From Ehretia macrophylla (taxonomy: Eukaryota > Streptophyta > Magnoliopsida > Boraginales > Ehretiaceae), in NCBI GenBank assembly GCA_037974665.1, contig CM075766.1, positions 49,787,569 through 49,851,568 on the forward strand: a stretch of DNA of 64,000 bases. Direction: 5' to 3'. Positions 12,701 to 24,427 of the stretch are shown here, in pieces (position 1 is the stretch's first letter; every line of letters starts with the position of its first letter). The position numbers were made by a program, and so were the translations under genes. The notes beneath the pieces were generated by a model, which saw only the letters and a program-made list of their open reading frames with translations, searched no databases and was not told where the DNA came from.

Positions 12701-14061
12701 AGGAATGCCAAAAGATGAAGATCTTTGTCAAGCTGAAATTCAGACACTACTTGAGCAAGGTCTCATCCGACCATCCAGATCTCCATGGGCAAGTCATGCA
12801 TTTTATGTCAACAAAATATATGAACAAGTCCGAGGAAAGAAAAAATTGGTGATAGATTATCGACAACTCAATGATCAATTGCAGGATATCAGATACCCTA
12901 TTCCAAGAAAGGAACAACTCCTTCAGAAGCTGTCCAAAGCCAAATTTTTTTCCAAATTTGATATGAAATCTGGATTTTGGCAGATTGGTATTACTGAAGC
13001 TGATAGATTCAAAACTGCTTTTGTTGTTCCACAGGGTTATTATGAATGGAATGTCATGCCATTCGGTCTCAAGAATGCACCATCCCAGTTCCAACACAGA
13101 ATAGATGATGTGTACCGACCCCTTGCACAACACTGTATTGTCTACATTGATGATGTTTTGGTATTCAGTAACACAGCTGAAGAACACCACCAGCATCTCC
13201 GACAATTCCAGGAACTAACCTACCAGCATGGATTAGTTCTTGTTGAATCCAAGATGAAAATTGGTCTCAATGCTATTGATTTTCTTGGTTTGCAGATAAG
13301 AGAATGACACATTCTCTTACAGGACCACATATCAAGTAAAGTCCTCAACTTTCCTGATGAACTCAGAACTGTTACACAGATCCAGCATATCCTTGGCCTC
13401 ATCAATTATGCCTCATCGCATGTCCCATCATTGGCCAACTACACCAGCCAGATTTCCAAGTACCTCTGAAAATCCAACATTGGAAATTGGTCTCCAGAAG
13501 CCACAATTGCAGTTCAGAAGCTAAAAGAGTTATGCAAGACACTTCCTCTTCTCAAGATCCCAGGTCCAAGACAACTCATTTTGCAGACTGATGCTTCTCT
13601 TGATTTTTGGACAGCAGTTCTCATTGAAGAAGACAATGGACACAGACAAGTCTGTGGTTACAAATCAGGATCTTTTATGCCACTACAGCGCAATTATCTC
13701 TCTTTCAAAAGAGAAGTTCTTGCAGTTATTCAGGAAATCAAAAAATTCAAGTTTTATCTTGCTCAGAATCCTTTTATTATTGAAACAGATTTTAAAGGAT
13801 TTCAGGGAGTTCTCAAAAGAAAGCAGAATGATATTCCGGATCCACAAGTCATCCGATGGATAGAATGGATTTCCCAGTTCAATTGGACAATGTGACACAT
13901 CCCAGGCAAAGAGAATATCCTTGCTTATTTTCTCTCTCGCACAACACCATCCGAGAAAGCTATATGTATGGTAAATCCAGATGGTCGCACACTCTCATCT
14001 TCCCTTGTTCCAGGCCTTCTTCCAAGAAAGGAACAACTCCTTTAGAAGCTGTCCAAAGCCA
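6713..14061 (+). mobile_element. Endogenous pararetrovirus copy 1 (forward, broken), interrupted by a solo LTR
   Basis: The forward copy follows the leader at 6266-6712. In order it has movement-protein sequence (about 6819-7140), virion-protein/nucleic-acid-binding sequence (about 7140-8620), protease (about 8870-9240), then, after the 9333-12633 insertion, reverse transcriptase (about 12640-13310, with YIDDVLVF) and RNase H (about 13330-13960, with TDASLDFW). It ends in a mosaic joint with a short RT-derived piece near 14021-14061, next to the reverse-oriented copy 2. The C-terminal region of the polyprotein is not represented. Broken in many places; a fossil. Confidence 0.85.
9333..12633. 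mobile_element. Solo LTR-type insertion (TG...CA, 3.3 kb) inside viral copy 1
   Basis: The insertion begins TGTAACGCCCC and ends GGGTGTCACA, so it has TG...CA termini with imperfect inverted tips. It is flanked by the 5-bp direct repeat AGAAA (9328-9332 and 12634-12638). Viral RT-region sequence resumes directly after it, and the equivalent position in the other copies is uninterrupted. No gag or pol coding is seen in 3.3 kb of AT-rich sequence, so this is best read as a solo LTR. The TGTAAC-(A/G)-CCCC tip is typical of long Ty3/gypsy LTRs (Tekay/Del-like chromoviruses). It is younger than the viral copy it interrupts. Confidence 0.75.
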
Positions 14062-17000
14062 AGGGGAAGGTGAGGAGAAGGAGGCAGAAGACATGATTAA
14101 AGGGGACGTTTGAGAGAGAGAATTAGAAGATGTGTTTCAATCTAAATCTGACTCTAACGCTAATTCTGATAAGATTTGAGAGAAAGAAAGATGTATTGCA
14201 ATCCAAATCTGACTCTATCTGACTCTGTCTGACTCTGTTTGACTCTATTTGACTCTACCCTTTTACTCGGAGGTTCTTCCTTATTTATAGGCAAACCATT
14301 ACAAAGTCTAATAATACAAAGCGGAATCTTCACTATTCCTGACAAGGACTAAAGCAGTTTCCTTTAATAAAGGAAAAGCTGACATGACATAAAGAGATTC
14401 TTAATAATTCACAATAAGACAAACCTGACGTGACAAAAGCAGTTTCCTCTAATAAAGGAAATCTCACTTATTACAAACAGACAAACGAGACATGACTTAA
14501 AGGGAATCTGAAGTGACAAAAGATTCCGGTCATATCCTATTATTACAACATGACAAGCCTATTTACAAAACACGAAGCTTCATCATGGGGTTCACCTGAA
14601 ATTCCTGGAATCCTGTCTGCAATGAGTCACTATCTGTCATTATTGAGATCGATATCATCCCACTCCTGACTGTTTTGGCTAAGATCTCCCCCCACGGGTC
14701 GTAGTTAGACCCAAGGTCTGTAGTGGAATAGCCATCTTCTTGAGAAAAATTCTAGAAGGCAAGAAGATGCTCATGAAAAGTGGGGCTATCAGGAAAGCGG
14801 ACATGCCAAAATTCTCGGGGATCAGAAACATCTAGACCATGAGCTCTAGCAGTGGCTCTCTTGACAGTAAGACATTGTTCCCAAGAAATAAAATATTCCC
14901 AAGGCTCTTGTCGGAGGTGAAAATGGTTGATTGGAATGATGGTTGACGGAATGACACGATTCCAAACATCTGTGAGGCGAATGATGAAAACCTGTTGGTG
15001 CTGAATAATTTGACCGGTGATGAGTGTTGGAGGATCAAATAACTGGAACACCTGTGAGAATAGCTTGATAAAGCGGGACTGCGGAAACACACGAACATGT
15101 CTCTGAATGAGTTCCGGATTAAAAAGAACTGCCATAGGATAATAATTAAGCCAATACCAAAGATACAAAAATTGCATCTTTGAAAAGTCATAATTATTGA
15201 AATCAAGAACTGTATCCCATGGTTCTTCATGCTAGGGATTGTGACGAACAACGTTGCGAACATAATAGACAGAGGATAATAGATCAATAATTTGTCTGAG
15301 CTTGATCTCAACAAATTCCTCAAAGAAATCAGTGATTTGACTACGTGCGAACGCTCGTAGGATTTTGAGTTGAAGCTCCTCAGGAAGGGCTGCGAGAAAT
15401 TGTTCCTATTGATCTAGACTCAAATCATAAAATGTCTAAGACTGGCCATCAGTGAGATCTGGATTTGAGCTGGAACTGCTTGGAATAAGACATGGAACAA
15501 GGGAAGATGGGAGTGTGCAACCATCTGGATTTACCATGCATACAACTTTCTCGGATGGTATTGTGCGAGAGAGAAAATCAGCAAGGATATTCTCTTTGCC
15601 TGGGATGTGTCGCATTGTCCAATTGAACTGGGAAATCCATTCTATCCACCGGATGAGTTGTGGATCCGGAATATCATTCTGCTTTCTTTTGAGAACTACC
15701 TGAAATCCTTTAAAATCTGTTTCAATAATAAAAGGATTTTGAGCAAGATAAAACTTGAATTTTTTGATTCCCTGAATAACTACAAGAACTTTTCTTTTGA
15801 AAGAGGGATAATTGCGCTGTGCTGGCGTGAAAGATCCTGATTTGTAACAACAGATTTATCTGTGTCCATTGTCTTCTTCAATGAGAACTGCTGCCCAAAA
15901 ATCAAGGGAAGTATCAGCCTGCAAAATGAGTTGTCTTGGACCTGGGATCTTGAGAGGAGGAAGTGCCTTGCATAACTCTTTTAGCTACTGAACTGCAACT
16001 GTGGCTTCTGGAGACCAATTTCCAATGTTGGATTTTCGGAGGTACTTGGAAATCTGGCTAGTGTAGTTGGCCAATGATGGGACATGCGATGAGGCATAAT
16101 TGATGAGACCAAGGAACTGCTGGATCTGTGTAACAGTTCTGAGTTCATCAGGAAAGTCGAGGACTTTACTTGATATGTGGTCATGTAAGAGAATGTGTCA
16201 TTCTCTTATCTGCAAACCAAGAAAATCAATAGCATTTAGACCAATTTTCATCTTGGATTCAACTAGAACTAATTCATGCTGGTAGGTTAGTTCCTGGAAT
16301 TGTCGGGATGCTGGTGGTGTTCTTCAGCTGTGTTACTGAATACCAAAACATCATCAATGTAGATAATACAGTGTTGCGCAAGGGGTCAATACACATCATC
16401 CATTCTGTGTTGGAACTCGGACGGTGCATTCTTGAGACCGAATGACATAACATTCCATTCATAATGACCCTGTGGAACAACAAAAGCAGTTTTGAATCTA
16501 TCAGCTTCAGTAATACCAATCTGCCAAAATTCAGATTTCATATCAAATTTGGAAAATAATTTGGCTTTGGACAGCTTCTGAAAGAGTTGTTCCTTTCTTG
16601 GAAGAGGGTATCTGATATCCTGCAATTGATTATTGAGTTGGCGATAATCTATCACCAATATTTTCTTTCCTCGGACTTGTTCAGATCTTTTGTTGACATA
16701 AAATGCATGACTTACCCATGGAGATCTGGATGGTCGGATGAGACATTGCTCAAGTAGTGTCTGAATTTCAGTTTGACAAAGATCTTCATCTTTTGGCATT
16801 CCTGGATGAGAGGCGGTTTGATGTGGCATCTGCCAATTTTCTCTGTAAGGTAGAGAGACGAAGTGTTTCTCTCTTTCCCAAAACTTGTTTGGAAGATCAT
16901 CGCAACAGGAAAGGAGGAGGCTTCTTTCTTCAGCAAATTCATCATCTTGAATGGCTGAAACTTGTGAGGGCAATTTTTGTAAGGATACCCAAGGGGTATA

Positions 17001-20000
17001 CTGATTATGCAGGAATTGGAAACCACCTGTCTGAAATGAGAATGGAGCAAGTAAGGTGAGAAAATCCATTCCTAAAAGAATATATTCACAGCATTGATCA
17101 TACTGGTAAAAGCTATGTCAAATTGAGACATCTGGGGATAAGTGTATGGGAATGGTCATGGAATGTGCTTCACTTGCAAATCCACTACCAGAAGCAGTAG
17201 TAAAGGTTGCTCTGGAGGAAATTCAAAATTCAGGAGGAAAACACTTGGATTTCATGAAAGAAATACATGAACCTGTGTCTAGAAGTGTAGTAACGGTAAT
17301 AGGAACATATCCTGGAGGATTTACAACAAGTTTTATGTATGGCTTATAGATCTGTCCTGGGATAAAGGTAGCTTTGGAAGTGGTAAGGATTGGTTGTTCA
17401 GTGGTTTTGTGTATTTTGGCTATGGAATGGTTTGGTTTTGAATCAGAGGATTCAGATTCTGAGGTAAGATCTGAGAATGATTAAGGACGGCTTGATCTGG
17501 TTCGGAAGTCCATGTGTATAGCTGGTCATCAAAGTTTTGAGTTGAGATGAACTTGACAAGTTTTGCTAGTAGCTTCTTGGACTTCTTGAGGTAACAATCA
17601 TTTGCAAAATGTCATTTCTTTCCACAAAGAAAACATTTAGTGGAAGAGGAAGGTTTTGCTCTTTTCTTCACAAATCTGAACTTCTTGAAAGGTTTTCTGG
17701 ACTTGTGAAACCTTTTCTGATGTTTGTACCTCTTGTATTTGTGACACGAACATAGAGAGTAGCTGTGAGTGTGACAACCAAACTTTTGAAATTTTTTTTT
17801 GCAAAAGGTATCCATTGTTTTCTGCTCGTTGCTTTTGAGAAGTTTGCTAAGTCGTTTGGACTCGCACTGATCTTGAATGAGCTTTCTAGCCATCAGGTAC
17901 AAGTGAACAAGACTCACATATCTTAGATCTGTAATATTGGCTCATTTGAACTCTGTTTCGAGCAATTCAGGAAGTGGTTATGACATGTTAAAGACGAACA
18001 CCTTCTTGATGGTTTCTATAATTTTTCCAAAGATAAAACACAAAGCTTCCTGTTTGAGATAGTAATCTCCAAGTTTTGCAACATCACAGCATTTGTTGAG
18101 TAAGAACTCATTTTCTGCTTTCTCAATCTCCTGGGCTGTTTGTCCTACGAAAATGGTTCGTAGACATCTTAGAAACATCTGGATAGGATCTGTATCTGTG
18201 AGGATGATCTGTCTTTCTTCTTCTGTCAGCATCCTTGTCCACCAACTACGAAGTGATCCTGTAAAAGCAGCAACAAGACGGTCAATGATATCTTTTATCT
18301 CAAGACTAGGATTTCTGAGAGATTCTCCATTTATCCATGCTTCTATTTTCTAAAGATATTTGAGTCTGTCATCAGGAGGAATTGCATCAATGTTCCAGAA
18401 TTGCTTGTGATCTGGAGCATATGGGATGGAAACTTTTCCTTCAATGTTTTGTTGTCTCTAAGGTTGCTGTTGTGGAACCTATGGGACTTGTGCTTGTGTT
18501 TGGTTCTGGTGTTCTCCTGCTTGGGAAGTTTTTCCTTGGTCACTAGTTGCTTCTGAATCATCAGGATTAGTTTGTACAGGGTTGTGTGTACGTGTTCTTG
18601 TGGTGTCTGTGTAGAATGGAGTTACAGGGGTCTGCATAAGAACTGGCCCTTTGTATGGTGGAATCGTCTGAGAGGATGAATCCTTTTCAAACGGATCAAA
18701 GGAATCAAAGAACGAAATGACTGAGAAAATTTCATTAGGGCCTTTTTTCTCGTCTTCATCACCCCACCCAGTTGGGATAATTTTCTCTTTGGAGAGATAA
18801 TGAGGAGGTGGTGTGAGATCAACCCACTAAGCTTTTTCACAATTTCCACTTGGTATCCAGACTGCATGATCTGGCTTTGTGTTATGCTTCCAAGGATGAG
18901 AGGACTGGTACTTCAACTTAGCTGGTTGTTTGAGCTTTTCAGCGAGTCGTTCTCGTTTTCTTTTGAACTTGTTTGAATCAAGATAATGCTTCTCTGAAGA
19001 AGATTTCTGCATGTTGATCATGTTGACACTGTTCCAAGAATGAACTTGTCCGGAAGGGTTCCGAACTGGAGCTGCCTTCTGAAGCTTTTTCCAGTTAATA
19101 GGAGTCTGTTGTTGATATCTGTGGTTTCTGTGGATAGCCTTATGGAGGTCATTATATTGGTCATTACAACCTTGTCTGAGATGATCATGTGCTTCTTTTG
19201 TCCATGCAACATGGTCTCTGAGATCTGACCATATTTTTTCAATGGCAGCATTCTGGGCTTTTGCATTCATGTTACCCCAATTAATTGCTGACTCAATTGG
19301 TCCAACATCTTCTGGCTTGGTTTTGGTAACTTGCCATTTACCAACATAAGCATTGGTTGTTTCTCCTGTGCAATAAATGTCTTCAGGAAAATTAACATAA
19401 CAGACATATCTAGAGGACCTAGATCTGGTAGCAAAGGGTTTTCTGACACAGTGTGGAAAGGACTGAGGATGTCCAGCAAGTTGGCATTTTTCACATGGTT
19501 CAACTGGTTGGGATTCTGTTGGAAATGATATGGCTACACGACCTGGTTCTAGAGGATGTCTAGAGATTCTTGGTGAATCATGGATGATTGGTCGGTTATG
19601 GCTTCTTTCATAATCATTTTTCTAACGAGGAAGGAAAGTCAGTTCATGTTTGGTGTAGATTTTTGGTTGGGTAACATTACTATCACCTAATACGTGGACT
19701 CGAGGCTTACATTTGTGGTCCATGGAAAAGAGATGGGTTTGGACTTTATAGGTCATAGAATGATGGAGTGCTACAACAGTTTCATTTGGGTTCATATTAG
19801 CTCCATAAAGTTGGATAAGGACCTGTATGGTTTGAGAAAGGGTAGGACGGAAAAGATCAAGGGTGAAGTTTGGTTCAACCTGGATAAGGACATGGCCATT
19901 GTGAAAACCTGCTTCAACGGCACAGATGAGTGCATCATCAAACATACGCCACCTGGTATCTAGTAAAGAGACTAGACATGAAACATTTTTTCCGGCAAGG

Positions 20001-20575
20001 AAACTAGGCTGTAAGGCTAGACGAATGGCTCCAAGGTGTAAACCTTTGTAACCTTTATGTCTATATCTACGGAGATCAAGTTCAGAAAGTATGAGAAGAT
20101 AGGTTTCTGAGCAGGAAAAGGATACGGATTGTACAGATACTGTAGAGGATTTGTACACGGCTGTAAGGGCTGCTGGCTTGGTAGGTAATAGAGATTTGAA
20201 CTTTTGTGTAAGTTGGGAAGTTTGGTAATATGAGTATGTGTTTAACGGAGAGAGTTTGAAGAGTTCTCCTGGTTTGGTAGATTGAGGTGTTTGGGTTATG
20301 TCTACCTCATAATGAGATGCGGAAGGATCAAAAGAAGTGACTTCAGAGTTGTTAGCAACAACTTCTTGTTCTGGCAGGGGAATATCAGCCATGGTGGATA
20401 CACTGGTCACAACTGGACTTACTGCGGGACTTACTGCGCCTTTCATTCACTCTTTAACGGCTATTGCCCTATTGCCAAAGACTCTAGTGTTCAACACACA
20501 AGTATAGTTTAAGACCTTCAATACCAGAATAGGGAAGTGCTGCAGTTAACTAGGCTCTGAGACAACTAAGGGAAA
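14062..20575 (-). mobile_element. Endogenous pararetrovirus copy 2 (reverse, near full length, broken)
   Basis: The most complete copy, about 6.5 kb, read on the minus strand. It has a primer-binding site at about 20553-20565, a long open movement-protein stretch (20446-19622, 30K superfamily), virion-protein/nucleic-acid-binding region (about 19503-17600, ending in the zinc-knuckle segment), protease (about 17340-17000), reverse transcriptase (about 16870-16200), RNase H (about 15990-15530), C-terminal region (about 15480-14640), and a downstream leader with TATA at 14282-14289. A further leader lies upstream at 20576-21195, so the element has leader sequence at both ends, as expected from a circular or concatemeric template. 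Broken in multiple places. Confidence 0.88.
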
Positions 20576-21948
20576 GGTGAGGAGAAGGAGGCAGAAGACA
20601 TGGTTAAGGGGAAGATGATGAGAAGAAGGCAGAAGACATGGTTCAAGGGGATGTTTGAGAGAGAGAATTAGAAGATGTGTTTCAATCTAAATCTAACTCT
20701 AACGCTAATTCTGATAAGATTTGAGAGAAAGAAAGATGTATTGCAATCCAAATCTGACTCTATCTAACTCTGCTCCTTTAGTCAGGGGTTCTTCATTATT
20801 TATAGGCAAACCATTACAAAGCCTAATAATACAAAGCGGAATCTTCACTATTCTTGACAAGGACTAAAGCAGCTTCCTTTAATAAAGGAAAACCTGACAT
20901 GACATAAAGAGATTCCTAATAATTCATAATAAGACAAACCTGACGCGACAAAAGCAGTTTCCTTTAATAAAGGAAATCCCACTTATTACAAACAGACAAA
21001 CGAGACATGACTAAAAGGGAATCTGAAGTGACAAAAGATTCATGTCATATCCTATTACTACAACATGACAAACCTATTTACAAAACACGAAGCTTCATCA
21101 TGGGGTCCACCCGAAATTTCTGGAATCCTGTCTGCAATGAGTCACCATCTGTCATTATTGAGATCGATATCATCCCACTCTTGACTGTTTTGTTGTCTCT
21201 GAGGTTGCTGTTGTGGAACCTGCGGGACTTGTGCTTGTGTTTGGTTCTGGTGTTCTCCTGCTTAGGAAATTTCTCCATGGTCACTGGTTGCTTCTGAATC
21301 ATCAGGATTAGTTTGTACAGGGTTGTGTGTACGTGTTCTTGTGGTGTCCGTGTAGAACAGAGTCACAGGGGTCTACATAAGAACTGGCCCTTTGTATGGT
21401 GGAATCGTCTAAGAGGATGAATCCTTTTCAAATGGATCAAATGAATCAAAGGACGAAGGTGAGGAGAAGGAGGCAGAAGACATGGTTAGAGGGGACATTT
21501 GAGATAAAGAATTAGAATATGTGTTTCAATCTAAATCTGACTCTAACGCTAATTCTGATAAGATTTGAGAGAAAGAAAGACGTATTGCAATCCAAATCTG
21601 ACTCTATCTGACTCTGCCCCTTTAGTCAGAGGTTCTTCATTATTTATAGGCAAACCATTACAAAGCCTAATAATACAAAGCGGAATCTTCACTATTCCCG
21701 ACAAGGACTAAAGCAGCTTCCTTTAATAAAGGAAAAACTGACATGACATAAAGAGATTCCTAATAATTCACAATAAGACAAACCTGACGCGACTAAAGCG
21801 GTTTCCTCTAATAAAGGAAATCTCACTTATTACAAACAGACAAACGAGACATGACTAAAAGGGAATCTGAAGTGACAAAAGATTCCTGTCATATCTAATT
21901 ATTACAACATGACAAACCTATTTACAAAACACGAAGTTTTATCATGGG
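20576..21948 (-). mobile_element. Reverse-oriented viral leaders with a virion-region fragment between them
   Basis: A mosaic: a reverse leader (about 20576-21195), a ~270-bp piece from the virion-protein region (about 21190-21457, matching the part of copy 2 near 18440-18720), then a second reverse leader (about 21457-21948). The leaders keep the TATA box, the palindromes and the 10-bp repeats. This is a recombination product, not a genome copy. Confidence 0.78.
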
Positions 21949-24427
21949 GTATCATCTTGAATGGCTGAAACTTGTGAGGGCGATTTCTGTAAGGATACCT
22001 AAGGGGTATACTGATTATGCAGGAATTGGAAATCATCTGTCTGAAATGAGAATGGAGCAAGTAAGGTGAGGAAATCCATTCCTAAGAAAATGTCTTCACA
22101 GCATTGATCATACTGGTAAAAGCTGTGTCGAACTGAGACATCTGGGGATAAGTGTATGGGAATGGTCATGGAATGTGCTTCACTTGCAAATCCACTACCA
22201 GAAGCAGTGGTAAAGGTTGCTCTGGAGGAAATCCAAAATTCAGGAAGAAAACACTTGGATTTCATGAAAGAAATAAATTAACCTATGTCTAGAAGTGCAG
22301 TAACGGTAATAGGAACATTTCTTGGAGGATTTACAACAAGCTTTATGTATGGCTTATAGATCTGTCCTGGGGTAAAGGTAGTTTTGGAAGTGGTAAAGAT
22401 TGGTTGTTCAGTGGTTTTGTATATTTTGGCTATGGAGAGGTTTGGTTCTGAATTAGAGGATTTGGATTCTGAGGTAAGATCTGAGGATTAGGCTGTATCA
22501 AGGTTAAGGACGGCTTGATCTGATTCAGAAGTCCATGTGTATAGCTGGTCATCAAAGTTTTGAGTTGAGATGAACTGGACAAGTTTTGCTGGTAGCTTCT
22601 TGGACTTCTTGAGGTAACAATCCTTTGCAAAATGTCCTTTCTTTCCACAAAGAAAACATTTAGTGGAAGAGGAAGATTTTGCTCTTTTATTCAACGGCAC
22701 AGATGAGTGCATCATCAAACTTATGCCACCTGGTATCTAGTAAAGAGACTAGACATGAAACATTTTTTTCGGCAAGGAAACTAGGCTGTAAGGCTAGACG
22801 AATGGCTCTATGGTGTAAACCTTTGTAACCTTTCTGTCTATATCTACGGAGATCAGGTTCAGAAAGTATGGGAAGATAGGTTTCTGAGCGGGAAGAGGAT
22901 ACGGATTGTACAAATACTGTAGAGGATTTGTACACGGCTGTAAGGGCTGCTGGCTTGGTAGGTAATAGAGATTTGAACTTTTGTATAAGTTGGGAAGTTT
23001 GGTAATATGAGTATGGGTTTAACGGAGAGAGTTTGAAGAGTTCTCCTGGTTTGGTAGATGGAGGTGTTTGGATTATGTCTACCTCATAATGAGATGCGGA
23101 AGGATCAAAGGAAGTGACTTCAGAGTTCTTAGCAACAACTTCTTGTTCTGGCAGGGAAGATCAGCCATGGTGGATACACTAGTCACAACTGGACTTATTG
23201 TGGGACTTACTGCGCCTTTCATTCACTCTTTGACGGCTATTGCCCTATTGCCAAAGACTCTAGTATTCAACACACAAGTATAGTTTAAGACATTCAATAC
23301 AAGAATAGGGAAGTGCTACAGTTAACTAGGCTCTGAGACCACTAAGGGGAAGGTGAGGAGAAGGAGCCAAAAGACATGGTTAAAGGGGACGTTTGAGAGA
23401 GATAATTAGAAGATGTGTTTCAATTTAAATCTGACTCTAACGCTAATTCTGATAAGATTTGAGAGAAAGAAAGATGTATTGCAATTCAAATCTGACTCTA
23501 TTTGACTCTGCCCCTTTAGTCAGGGGTTCTTCATTATTTATAGGTAAACCATTACAAAGCCTAATAATACAAAGCGGAATCTTCACTATTCCTGACAAGG
23601 ACTAAAGCAGCTTCCTTTAATAAAGGAAAAGCTGACATGACAAAAAGAGATTCCTAATAATTCACAATAAGACAAAGCTGACGCGACAAAAGCGGTTTTC
23701 TTTAATAGAGGAAATCTCACTTATTACAAACAGACAAACGAGACATGACTAAAAGGGAATCTGAAGTGACAAAAGATTCATGTCATATCCTATTATTACA
23801 ACATGACAAACCTATTTACAAAACACGAAGCTTCATCATGGGGTCTACCCGAAATTCCTAGAATCCTGTCTGTAATGAGTCACCATCTGTCATTATTGAG
23901 ATCGATATCATCCCACTCCTGACTGTTTTGGCTAAGATCTCCCCCCACGGGTCATAGTTAGACCCAAGGTCTGCAGTGGAATAGTCATCTTCTTGAGAAA
24001 AATTCTGGAAGGCGAGAAGATGCTCATGAAAAGTGGGGCTATCAGGAAAGCGGACGTGCCAAAATTCTCGGGGATCAGAAACATCTAGACCATGAGCTCT
24101 AGCAGTGGCTCTTTTGATAGTAAGACATTGTTCCCAAGAAATAAAATATTCCCAAGGCTCTTGTCGGAGGTGGAAATGGTTAATTGGAATGATGGTTGGC
24201 GGAATGGCACGATTCCAAACATCTTTGAGGCGAATGATGAAAACCTGCTGGTACTGAATAATTTGACTGGTGATGAGTGTTGGTGGATCAAATAACTGGA
24301 ACACCTGTGAGTATAGCTTGATAAAGCGGGACTGCGGGAACACACGAACATGTCTCTGAATGAGTTCAAGATCAAAAAGAACTGCCATAGGATAATAATT
24401 AAGCCAATACCAAAGATACATGAATTG
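21949..24427 (-). mobile_element. Endogenous pararetrovirus fragment 3 (reverse, mosaic, broken)
   Basis: Reverse-oriented pieces in mosaic order: protease region and CCHC zinc-knuckle segment (about 21949-22688), movement-protein region (about 22689-23230), primer-binding site (about 23329-23341), leader (about 23342-23890), and the C-terminal region of the polyprotein (about 23890-24427). The zinc knuckle CFLCGKKGHFAKDC is clearest here. The fragment ends at about 24427, where orientation flips to the forward copy. Confidence 0.8.
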
